Shown here one piece after another: positions 48,594 through 56,222 of a stretch of DNA of 64,000 nucleotides. Under the pieces are notes generated by a model. The model made no database searches. It worked only from the letters and a program-made list of their open reading frames with translations, and was not told the origin of the DNA. Each line of letters opens with the position of its first letter. Positions within the stretch are counted from its first letter, which is position 1. Origin of the DNA: Candidatus Curtissbacteria bacterium RIFCSPHIGHO2_01_FULL_41_11 (lineage in GTDB: Bacteria > Patescibacteriota > Microgenomatia > Curtissbacterales > GWA2-41-24); assembly GCA_001776335.1 (NCBI GenBank), contig MFAZ01000043.1:10963-74962 (forward strand). Reading direction: 5' to 3'. The translations under genes and the position numbers were made by a program.

Positions 48594-50729
48594 CTAACTC
48601 TCTTTGGTTTCACCTTTCGTTTTGGCCACAATTTTATCTGCAATATTGCCCGGGACTTCTTCGTAATGGGACGGTTCCATATAAGCAGACCCACGACCTT
48701 GAGTAATCGAGCGCAGAGTGGTGACGTAACCGGACATTTCGGAAAGCGGAACAAGCGCTTTGACGATGACGGCATTGCCATGATGGGAAGAATCTAGAAT
48801 TTGGGCACGTTTTGAGGAAAGATCGCCTATGACATCTCCCATAAATTCTTCGGGGATTGTGACTTCAATATTCATTATCGGTTCCAAAAGAATCATATTG
48901 GCTTTTTTGGCTGCAGCTTCAAAAGCCATGGATCCTGCTATTTTGAAAGCGATATCGGAAGAGTCGACATCGTGATAGCTGCCGTCGTAGACTGCGACTT
49001 TCATGTCCACCATCGGATAACCTGCCAAAACTCCAATTTCCATTTTTTCTTTGACACCTTTTTCGATAGACGGAATAAACTCCTGAGGAATTCGGCCTCC
49101 TTTGATTTCGGAAACATATTGGAAACCCTCTCCGCGGCCGAGCGGTTCAACCCGAAGGAGACAGTGACCATATTGACCATGACCCCCGGTTTGCCTGATG
49201 TATTTTCCTTCTCCTTCTGCGATTTGTTTAATAGTCTCGCGGTAAGCAACTTGAGGACTACCGACATTTGCCGAAACCTGAAATTCCCGCTTCATTCTGT
49301 CTACTAATATTTCAAGATGGAGTTCGCCCATCCCTGAAATAATTGTTTGGCCGGTTTCCGGGTCACCTTTAATTCTGAAGGTGGGATCTTCCTCGGATAG
49401 TCTTCCGAGAGCATAACCCAGTTTTTCCTGGTCTGCTTTGGTTTGCGGTTCTATCGCCAAAGAAATGACCGGTTCGGGAAACGAAATTGATTCAAGGACG
49501 ATGGGTGCTTGCGGGTCGCTAAGTGTATCTCCTGTTCCGGTATTTTTAAGACCGACAACTGCTATAATTTCCCCCGCATAAGCTTCCTGGATTTCTTCAC
49601 GTTTGTCGGCGTGCATCAAGAGGAGCCTGCCGATTCTTTCAGAATCGTGTTTGCTGGAATTTGCAACTGCGCTACCTGACTTTAAAGTCCCGGAGTAAAT
49701 ACGAACATAGGTGAGTTTCCCAACGTGAGGATCAACCTGGATTTTAAATGCAAGGCCTGCAAAAGGCGCTTCTACTGTCTGTTTTCTGACTTCTTTTTCG
49801 CCGGATTTTGGGTTAGTACCTTCAATTTCTGCTTTGTCCATTGGAGACGGAAGGTAGTCAACAACTGCGTCCAAAAGTGGTTGAACTCCTTTGTTTCTTA
49901 AACTTGATCCGGCCATAACAGGCACGATTTTATATTCGATTACCGATTTTCTAAGAGCCGCTTTTAGATCGTTTACGTCTAATTCTTCACCTGCCAGATA
50001 TTTCTCAAGCAGCACATCGTCTGCTTCTGCAATCTTTTCGACAAGTTCGTGGCGGTATTTTTCCATGTCTGCCTTGGCACCCTCTGGAATTGGGACTTCA
50101 GAATACTTCATGCCGGTTTTGTCTGTTTCATCCCAGACATAGGCTTTTCTTGTAAGAAGATCGATCACGCCTTTAAAATCATTTTCCTTTCCAAGCGGTA
50201 TGTTGTAGGGATAAGCCGGTGCTCCAAGTTTGTTTCTGATTGATTCTAATGTCGCAAAGTAATCTGCACCAAGTTTGTCCATTTTATTTACGAAACAGAT
50301 TCGGGGGACTTTATATTTGTCAGCCTGGCGCCAAACTGTTTCTGATTGAGATTGAACTCCTTCTTCGGCATCGAGAACTGTTACACCACCGTCTAAAACG
50401 CGGAGTGATCTTTCGACTTCTGCCGTAAAATCTACGTGGCCCGGGGTGTCAATGATGTTAATTCTAGCTTCAATATCTTTGTGGGGACCGTCTTTTGGAG
50501 TCCAAAATGCCGTAACTGCGGCGGAAACGATTGTAATTCCACGTTCTTTTTCCTGAGCCATCCAGTCGGTAACTGTTGTTCCCTCGTCGATATTACCGAG
50601 TTTATATGACTTACCCGTGTAATAAAGAATCCGCTCCGTTGTCGTTGTTTTACCCGCGTCAATGTGGGCAATAATGCCTATATTTCGGATACGGTCAAGT
50701 GGATATGATCTGTCTTTTGCGTCGGCCAT
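48594..50729 (-). CDS. fusA: Elongation factor G
   Basis: 711 aa, normal length. Translocation GTPase: IAHIDAGKTTTTERILYYTG (P-loop AHIDAGKT), KERGITIVSAA, DTPGHVDFT, NKMDKLGADYF. Domain IV has GGHGQYGHCLLRVEPLGRG, and the end is GRGSAYMEPSHYEEVP (family GRGxxxMxFxxYxxVP). Lies between the GreA-N-like gene and tuf in a typical str operon. Confidence 0.98.
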   Translation of the reverse strand: MADAKDRSYPLDRIRNIGIIAHIDAGKTTTTERILYYTGKSYKLGNIDEGTTVTDWMAQEKERGITIVSAAVTAFWTPKDGPHKDIEARINIIDTPGHVDFTAEVERSLRVLDGGVTVLDAEEGVQSQSETVWRQADKYKVPRICFVNKMDKLGADYFATLESIRNKLGAPAYPYNIPLGKENDFKGVIDLLTRKAYVWDETDKTGMKYSEVPIPEGAKADMEKYRHELVEKIAEADDVLLEKYLAGEELDVNDLKAALRKSVIEYKIVPVMAGSSLRNKGVQPLLDAVVDYLPSPMDKAEIEGTNPKSGEKEVRKQTVEAPFAGLAFKIQVDPHVGKLTYVRIYSGTLKSGSAVANSSKHDSERIGRLLLMHADKREEIQEAYAGEIIAVVGLKNTGTGDTLSDPQAPIVLESISFPEPVISLAIEPQTKADQEKLGYALGRLSEEDPTFRIKGDPETGQTIISGMGELHLEILVDRMKREFQVSANVGSPQVAYRETIKQIAEGEGKYIRQTGGHGQYGHCLLRVEPLGRGEGFQYVSEIKGGRIPQEFIPSIEKGVKEKMEIGVLAGYPMVDMKVAVYDGSYHDVDSSDIAFKIAGSMAFEAAAKKANMILLEPIMNIEVTIPEEFMGDVIGDLSSKRAQILDSSHHGNAVIVKALVPLSEMSGYVTTLRSITQGRGSAYMEPSHYEEVPGNIADKIVAKTKGETKES

Positions 50730-50735
50730 AGTAAA

Positions 50736-50996
50736 TTATTTGGAAATTTTGTCTGAGGAGACTTGTGCGCCTAGTGGGTGTTCCAGATTTCGAATTTCTT
50801 TTTTGACTTCCGCAACCATTGCACGCAGAACAGAAACTTCTTCGTCTGCAAGTTCCCAGGCTGCATTTTCATTCCAGGCTGCGCCGGACTCCTGGAATGC
50901 GTCGCCATATTTGGCCAGAGCATCCTTGAGCTTAACATTTTCAAGCTCGTCGAGCCTTTTTCTCAGATCTTTTATTTTTTGTGTTTTAGTTTGCAT
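50736..50996 (-). CDS. Stand-alone coiled-coil protein resembling the GreA N-terminal domain
   Basis: 86 aa. Two long helices, QKIKDLRKRLDELENVKLKDALAKYGDAF and LADEEVSVLRAMVAEVKKEIRNLE, joined by GAAWNENAAWEL (about 38-49). GreA coiled coils have a tip of the form GDLxENAEYxxAK; here the Glu-Asn-Ala of the tip is kept (E43, N44, A45) but the catalytic first Asp is Ala. The globular C-terminal domain is absent. It may bind the RNA polymerase secondary channel as an inhibitor, but the similarity is read by eye. SD AGGAAGGAA precedes it; fusA follows by 6 nt. Confidence 0.6.
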   Translation of the reverse strand: MQTKTQKIKDLRKRLDELENVKLKDALAKYGDAFQESGAAWNENAAWELADEEVSVLRAMVAEVKKEIRNLEHPLGAQVSSDKISK

Positions 50997-51144
50997 TTCG
51001 TCAGTTCCTTCCTCAATGTAAACATGCTTTGGTTAACAAATTTCATTTAAGCAGAAACTAGTCATCTTATACAAGGATTGACTTTATCCATTACTAAGCG
51101 GAAAAGCTTAATTCACCTGGCTAGAGGTATTAGGATAAGCGGGA
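50997..51144 (-). promoter_or_regulatory. Leader with predicted three-way junction
   Basis: Minus-strand: closing helix TTATCC/GGATAA (near 51138 and 51070), enclosing ACCT-CTAGCC-AGGT and TAAGC-TTTTCC-GCTTA hairpins. About 140-nt leader before the small gene and fusA, ending in SD GAGGAAGGAAC. No longer ORF is seen here. Confidence 0.5.
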
Positions 51145-51173
51145 ATTATATCAGTGAACGTCTTTTTAAGCAA
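51145..51173 (-). promoter_or_regulatory. Promoter of the GreA-N-like gene and fusA
   Basis: Minus-strand TTGCTT (51173-51168), 17-bp spacer, TGA-TATAAT extended -10 (hexamer 51150-51145). Starts a new transcript just after rpsG. Confidence 0.75.
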
Positions 51174-51176
51174 GAA

Positions 51177-51671
51177 TTACCACCTAAAGTGGGCAAACGC
51201 CTTATTCGCTTCGGCTGCGCGGTGCATTTCGTCGCGCTTTGCAACAGCTTTGCCCGTTCCTTGTGCTGCCTCTAGAATTTCTGCTGCCAGTTTTGCCGCG
51301 ATTGGTGGAAGGTTTTTGATCTTTTCGACTTCCTTGGGCGAGCGGCTTCTGGCTGAAATTACCAACCAGGTAAGAGCCAGGGATTGCCTCCTGGGACCTC
51401 GAACTTCCATGGGCACCATGTAGGAAGCACCGCCGACACGCCTTGGTCTGACTTCCATTTTTGGTGTTACATTTTCCAGGGCTTTTTCGAAGGTAGTTTG
51501 CGGGTTTTGGCCTTTGCCTTCAATATATTCGAATGCGCCGTAGACTGCCTTTTGGGCAATACTTTTTTTACCGTGCATCATGATTTTATTTACAAGCTTT
51601 GCAACGGTGGGATTCTGGTAGATGGGATCCGCTTCAATTTTTCTTTTTATGATTTTTCCTGCTCTTGGCAT
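51177..51671 (-). CDS. rpsG: Ribosomal protein S7 (uS7)
   Basis: 164 aa. DPIYQNPTVAKLVNKIMMHGKKSIAQKAVYGAFEYI, ENVTPKMEVRPRRVGGASYMVPMEV (family NVxPxxEVxxRRVGGxxYQVPxEV) and AHFRW at the end (family FAHxRW). Organises the head of the small subunit. Preceded by structured leader copy D. Confidence 0.97.
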   Translation of the reverse strand: MPRAGKIIKRKIEADPIYQNPTVAKLVNKIMMHGKKSIAQKAVYGAFEYIEGKGQNPQTTFEKALENVTPKMEVRPRRVGGASYMVPMEVRGPRRQSLALTWLVISARSRSPKEVEKIKNLPPIAAKLAAEILEAAQGTGKAVAKRDEMHRAAEANKAFAHFRW

Positions 51672-51766
51672 GTTTTTACTTTAAGGGACAACCTCTACGG
51701 TTTTCCCTTAATATTCCCTTTCCCTTGAAGGACAAAATTACACTGGCTGAGCCAGATATAATTTTG
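51672..51766 (-). promoter_or_regulatory. Repeated structured leader element, copy D (rpsG)
   Basis: Stem I CAAAATTA..CTGGCT/AGCCAG..TAATTTTG (51765-51732), CCTTCAAGGGAAAGGGAATA, stem III TTAAGGGA/TCCCTTAA, 9 nt to ATG. Confidence 0.9.
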
Positions 51767-51791
51767 GATTGTAAAATAAATTTATTCATAT

Positions 51792-52277
51792 TTATTCTGT
51801 TGGTGCTGTAGGCTGAGATGCAGCTGCCTGGGCACCAACTGTTGCTGCTGCCTGGGCTCCTGTTGTAGCACCAGATTTCTTGGTTCCGTAAAGTGATCTT
51901 CCCTGTTTTCTATTTGAAACACCTGTTGTGTCAAATTTGCCCCGAATTATGTGATATTTTACTCCGGGTAAATCTTTAACTCTTCCACCTCTTATTAAAA
52001 CAACAGAGTGTTCTGCCAATTCGTGTCCGATACCGGGAATGTATGCTGTTATTTCCTGTCTGTTGGAGAGCCTGACGCGGGCCACTTTTCTGAGCGCAGA
52101 ATTCGGTTTTCTGGGTGTCATGGTTTTAACGATTATGCATACACCGCGCTTTTGACCGGAAGGATAACTTACATACCGGTTCGTTCGCGAGTTATAAGCA
52201 CGCCTTAGACCGGTTAAACCAATTCTTTTGATTTTTGCTTTTCTTCCTTTTCGAATTAACTGATTGACTGTTGGCAT
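51792..52277 (-). CDS. rpsL: Ribosomal protein S12 (uS12) with Ala-rich tail
   Basis: 161 aa; normal is ~124. TVNQLIRKGRKAK at the start, VKTMTPRKPNSALRKVARVRLSN, and EHSVVLIRGGRVKDLPGVKYHIIRG. The residue matching E. coli K43 (streptomycin site) is Arg (R56, codon at 52112-52110), while the second site around K88 (GGRVKDLPG) is kept. The last ~30 residues (ATTGAQAAATVGAQAAASQ) are a low-complexity addition. Preceded by leader copy E. Confidence 0.96.
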   Translation of the reverse strand: MPTVNQLIRKGRKAKIKRIGLTGLRRAYNSRTNRYVSYPSGQKRGVCIIVKTMTPRKPNSALRKVARVRLSNRQEITAYIPGIGHELAEHSVVLIRGGRVKDLPGVKYHIIRGKFDTTGVSNRKQGRSLYGTKKSGATTGAQAAATVGAQAAASQPTAPTE

Positions 52278-52370
52278 ATCGTTACTTTAAGGGACAACCT
52301 CTACGGTTTTCCCTTAATATTCCCTTTCCCCAATGGTAAATTTAAACTAGCAAAGCTAGATTTAAATTTG
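52278..52370 (-). promoter_or_regulatory. Repeated structured leader element, copy E (rpsL)
   Basis: Stem I AAATTTAA..CTAGC/GCTAG..TTTAAATTT (52369-52338), GGGGAAAGGGAATA, stem III TTAAGGGA/TCCCTTAA, 9 nt to ATG. Confidence 0.9.
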
Positions 52371-52420
52371 ATTTTAATTGAGGATGACATTTTAAGTTTT
52401 TACCGGGTAAATTTCAATGT

Positions 52421-55400
52421 TTACGATTCTTTAATTCTAGCTCTTTCCGCACTGGAGGGGATAAGACGGCCAATTATAACGTTCTCTTTGAGACCCAGAA
52501 GTTGGTCGGTTTTGCCTTCGATTGCAGCATCAGTTAGCACGTGCGTTGTCTCCTGGAAGGAGGCTGCTGAAAGGAAGCTTTCGGTATAGAGTGCTGCGCG
52601 AGTGATACCCAGAATCACGATTTGGGCGGTTGCGGGTTCTCCACCCTCTGCAAGAATCTTGGAGTTTTCCTGCTCGAATCTGTGTTTATCTACAAGCTCA
52701 CCTGGTAGAAGTGCAGTGTCGCCCGAGGATTCTATTCTGACTTTTTCGCTCATTTTTCTGACTATAACCTCGAAATGTTTGTCGTTAATTGGGACGCCCT
52801 GACTTTCGTAAACTTCCTGAGCGCCTTCAATGACGTATCTTTGTGCGCTTCTGAGGCCAGAAATTGAAAGGATTTCTTTAACATCAAGATATCCTGACGA
52901 AAGAGAGGTTCCTGCTGTAATTTGATCGCCATCTGCAACTGTTAATTCCGAAGTAGGCGGAATGAAATATTCTTTCTCGACCGGTGGTTTAAGATTGGTA
53001 CTTCTAACTTTGACTACATAACCTTCTGCTGTTTCTTCGACGCTTACTTTGCCGGTTATTTCTGAAATTTTAGCCGCAAATTTTGGAGTTCGAGCCTCGA
53101 AAAGCTCTTCGACACGAGGAAGGCCTTGAGTAATATCAAGACCAACGATTCCACCTGTGTGGAAAGTTCTCATGGTAAGCTGCGTTCCGGGTTCACCAAT
53201 AGATTGTGCCGCAATTACGCCAACCGGCGTACCGATAGTAACTTTTTGTCTTGTTGCGAGATCGCGTCCATAGCAGTTTGCGCAAAGACCATATTTTGCT
53301 TCGCAAGTTAATATTGATCTTACAGTCACTTCCTCTATTCCCGCTTTTTCAATCGCCTCAGCCTTTTCTTCGGTTATTTCTTCTCCGGCTGTGACTATGG
53401 GTTTTTTGCCCTTTGGCCCGATATCAACTGCTGCGATTCTGCCGGTAATTCTCAGTGTGAAGAGAGCCTGACGTTTATCGTGCTTTGAAACCAACAGTCC
53501 GAGTTTAGTGTCACAATCTTCGGTTCTGATGATTGCGTCATGAGCAACATCGACAAGACGACGGGTGAGGTAACCGGATTCGGCAGTTTTAATCGCCCGG
53601 TCAGCCAAACCTTTTCGGGCACCACGAGCTGATGTGAAGTATTCAAAAACAGAAAGTCCTTCACGGAAGTTTGATTTAACAGGAAGGGGCACGATTTGCC
53701 CTGAAGGATCCGTTACTAAACCTCTAATTGCAGCAAGTTGTTTGATCTGTTCCGCTGTTGCACGGGATCCGCCGGAATCAGAAATAATTTTGATGGCGTT
53801 TGTGAGCGGCAGGCTTCTCCAAGTAAGGTCTGCCAGTTCGTTGGTTGTTGAAAGCCAGACTTCCTGGGAGAGTCTCCTTTCCTCTTCTCTTGTTATAAGG
53901 CCCATCTTAAAGTTCTTTTCGATGTTTTTAACTTCTTTTTCCGCCTTTTGAATAATTTCCTGTTTGTTTGGGACAATCATACAGTCAAAAACCGATACCG
54001 AAAGACCGGAAAATGTGGCACCTTCGAAACCCAGAGTCTTAAGCCTGTCTATAAGTTCAATTACCTGGTCTTCTGTCAAAAAGTCGACGCTTTTGCCAAT
54101 TATCTTTTTAATTGCCGATGCTGAGACTGCGTCGTTTATAAAGCGGAGAGACTCCGGAATCTGCATATTAAAAATAACTCTTCCGGCAGAAGTATCCAGA
54201 ATGTCTTTTTTGATTTTGACTTTGATTGGCTGGCGCATGCTAATTTTGGCGGTGTTAACTGCCAGAACAACTTCTTCTTCGCTTTGAAATACGTTTTCTA
54301 CCGATTCTTTGGTGGAGTCAATTGAAGTCAGGTAGTAAATTCCAAGAGCCATTTCTTTGTTGGGTAAAGTGATTGGTGATCCGTCAGCCGGACGAAGCAA
54401 GTTTCTGCCGGCCATCATCAAGCCAATTGCTTCCTCCTGGGATTTTTCAGAAAGAGGGACATGAACTGCCATTTGGTCACCGTCGAAATCGGCGTTGAAA
54501 CCGGCGCAAATACAAGGATGAATTCTAATTGCATCGCCTTCGATTAATATCGGATAGAAGGCTTGAATGCCTAATCTGTGTAGGGTAGGAGCGCGGTTGA
54601 GAAGTACCGGGTGATTTTTGGTAATTTCTTCCAAAATATCCCAGACTTCTCCGCTTCTTCTTTCCAAAAAGTGTTTTGCGCTTTTAACGTTTGGTGCAAA
54701 TCCGCGGTTTATGACTTCGCGCAGAACAAATGGCTTAAACATTTCAAGAGCCATTTCTTTGGGTATACCGGTTTGGTTAAGATTGAGTTCGGGACCAACG
54801 ACAATTACAGAACGACCTGAATAGTCAACACGTTTCCCGAGCAGGTTTTGCCTGAATCTTCCCTGTTTCCCACGAAGCATGTCGGAAAGAGACCTTAGTT
54901 CTTGTGAAGCTCTGGTTGTCTTAACTTTTTGAGAATCTATTAGGGCATCTACCGCTTCCTGGAGCATTCTTTTTTCATTTCGAAGAATGATTTCCGGTGC
55001 TCCAAGCTCGATAAGTTTTTTGAGCCTGTTATTTCTGTTTATAACCCTTCGGTAAAGATCGTTAAGATCCGACGTCGCAAACCTACCACCGGAAAGCTGA
55101 ACCATGGGTCTTAGGTCCGGTGGCAAAACCGGAAGGGTTTTTATAACCATCCAGGTTGGAGCGATGCCTGCTTTTCGCATCCCCTCGACAACGCGGAGTT
55201 TTTTAGCGGCTTTAATGTATTTTTGTCCGGTAGCTTTTGTGAGTTCCTGCCTAAGCTGTGCTGCCGAATTTGCCAGATCTACTTTTTCCAAAACTGCCAA
55301 AACAGCCTCCGCTCCCATGCCAACTTTAATGAATTCGTCTGCATTGTAGTCGCCTAGTTTGAAATATTCTTCTTCTGATAGAAGATCCAGGGGCTTTATA

Positions 55401-56110
55401 GATTTAACAAGGTTCGTGATATTTTTGTAGATTTCTTCCAGTCTTGAAAGTTCTTTTGCGTTTTCGTCACGCATCATAGCTGTTTTGTGACGCATCACAA
55501 GTTGTGCTTCTTCTATTTTTAGATCTGACTGTTCTTTTGGACCTGTTTTTTTGGCTTTTATTACGGTGATCTCTTTTTTGCTTTCCGCTTCCAACTCTTC
55601 GATTCTCTTTTTGAGAAGGTTTTGTTGTTCTTTGCTTTTTTGAGCCAATTCGTTTTCTAAACCTTTTAAGACTGCTTTTCTCTTCTCCTCGTCGACTTCG
55701 ATTACAATGTAGGATGCGAAGTAAATAACCGCATCAAGGCTTCTTGGCGAAACGTCCAAGAGAAGACCAAGTTTGGAAGGGCTTCCTTTGAAGAACCAGT
55801 TGTGGACAACAGGTGCGGCCAGAGTGATGTGGCCCATTCTTTCTCTTCGGACCCTGGATTGGGTTACTTCAACACCACATTTATCACAAATTATTCCTCG
55901 GTATCTGATTCTTTTATATTTTCCACAGTAACATTCCCAATCCTTTGTAGGTCCAAAAATACGTTCGTCAAAAAGACCATCTTTTTCCGGCTTAAGGGTT
56001 CTGTAATTTATTGTTTCGGGCTTGGTAACTTCTCCAAAAGACCAGGTTTTAATGTCATCGCCTGAGGCTATTGTAAGTTTTAATGCTTCAAAATCTACTA
56101 ATTCGTTAAT
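52421..56110 (-). CDS. rpoC: RNA polymerase beta-prime subunit, non-canonical start
   Basis: About 1229 aa. The N-terminus, read upstream of the first ATG, has VDFEALKLTIASGDDIKTWS, FGEVTKPETINYRTLKPEKD and the zinc site CYC...CDKC. The catalytic NADFDGDQMAVH, RVDYSGRSVIVVGPEL and the trigger-loop region QSIGEPGTQLTMRTFHTGG are intact. No ATG, GTG or TTG is in frame between the upstream TGA and the conserved N-terminus; ATT at 56110 (INELVDF) is the best start. Preceded by leader copy F. Confidence 0.95.
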   Translation of the reverse strand: MNELVDFEALKLTIASGDDIKTWSFGEVTKPETINYRTLKPEKDGLFDERIFGPTKDWECYCGKYKRIRYRGIICDKCGVEVTQSRVRRERMGHITLAAPVVHNWFFKGSPSKLGLLLDVSPRSLDAVIYFASYIVIEVDEEKRKAVLKGLENELAQKSKEQQNLLKKRIEELEAESKKEITVIKAKKTGPKEQSDLKIEEAQLVMRHKTAMMRDENAKELSRLEEIYKNITNLVKSIKPLDLLSEEEYFKLGDYNADEFIKVGMGAEAVLAVLEKVDLANSAAQLRQELTKATGQKYIKAAKKLRVVEGMRKAGIAPTWMVIKTLPVLPPDLRPMVQLSGGRFATSDLNDLYRRVINRNNRLKKLIELGAPEIILRNEKRMLQEAVDALIDSQKVKTTRASQELRSLSDMLRGKQGRFRQNLLGKRVDYSGRSVIVVGPELNLNQTGIPKEMALEMFKPFVLREVINRGFAPNVKSAKHFLERRSGEVWDILEEITKNHPVLLNRAPTLHRLGIQAFYPILIEGDAIRIHPCICAGFNADFDGDQMAVHVPLSEKSQEEAIGLMMAGRNLLRPADGSPITLPNKEMALGIYYLTSIDSTKESVENVFQSEEEVVLAVNTAKISMRQPIKVKIKKDILDTSAGRVIFNMQIPESLRFINDAVSASAIKKIIGKSVDFLTEDQVIELIDRLKTLGFEGATFSGLSVSVFDCMIVPNKQEIIQKAEKEVKNIEKNFKMGLITREEERRLSQEVWLSTTNELADLTWRSLPLTNAIKIISDSGGSRATAEQIKQLAAIRGLVTDPSGQIVPLPVKSNFREGLSVFEYFTSARGARKGLADRAIKTAESGYLTRRLVDVAHDAIIRTEDCDTKLGLLVSKHDKRQALFTLRITGRIAAVDIGPKGKKPIVTAGEEITEEKAEAIEKAGIEEVTVRSILTCEAKYGLCANCYGRDLATRQKVTIGTPVGVIAAQSIGEPGTQLTMRTFHTGGIVGLDITQGLPRVEELFEARTPKFAAKISEITGKVSVEETAEGYVVKVRSTNLKPPVEKEYFIPPTSELTVADGDQITAGTSLSSGYLDVKEILSISGLRSAQRYVIEGAQEVYESQGVPINDKHFEVIVRKMSEKVRIESSGDTALLPGELVDKHRFEQENSKILAEGGEPATAQIVILGITRAALYTESFLSAASFQETTHVLTDAAIEGKTDQLLGLKENVIIGRLIPSSAERARIKES

Positions 56111-56197
56111 TTCTCCAAGGGGACACCAGGGTTTCCCCTTGGTATTCCTCTTCCTCCATAGGATAATTTTGAACTGGCGGAGCCAGATTCAAAATTA
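56111..56197 (-). promoter_or_regulatory. Repeated structured leader element, copy F (rpoC)
   Basis: Stem I AATTTTGAA.CTGGC/GCCAG.TTCAAAATT (56196-56165), GGAGGAAGAGGAATA, stem III CCAAGGGGA/TCCCCTTGG (perfect), then AGAA and the proposed ATT start. Confidence 0.88.
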
Positions 56198-56222
56198 ATT
56201 TTATTTTTATAATTTTCATTGT

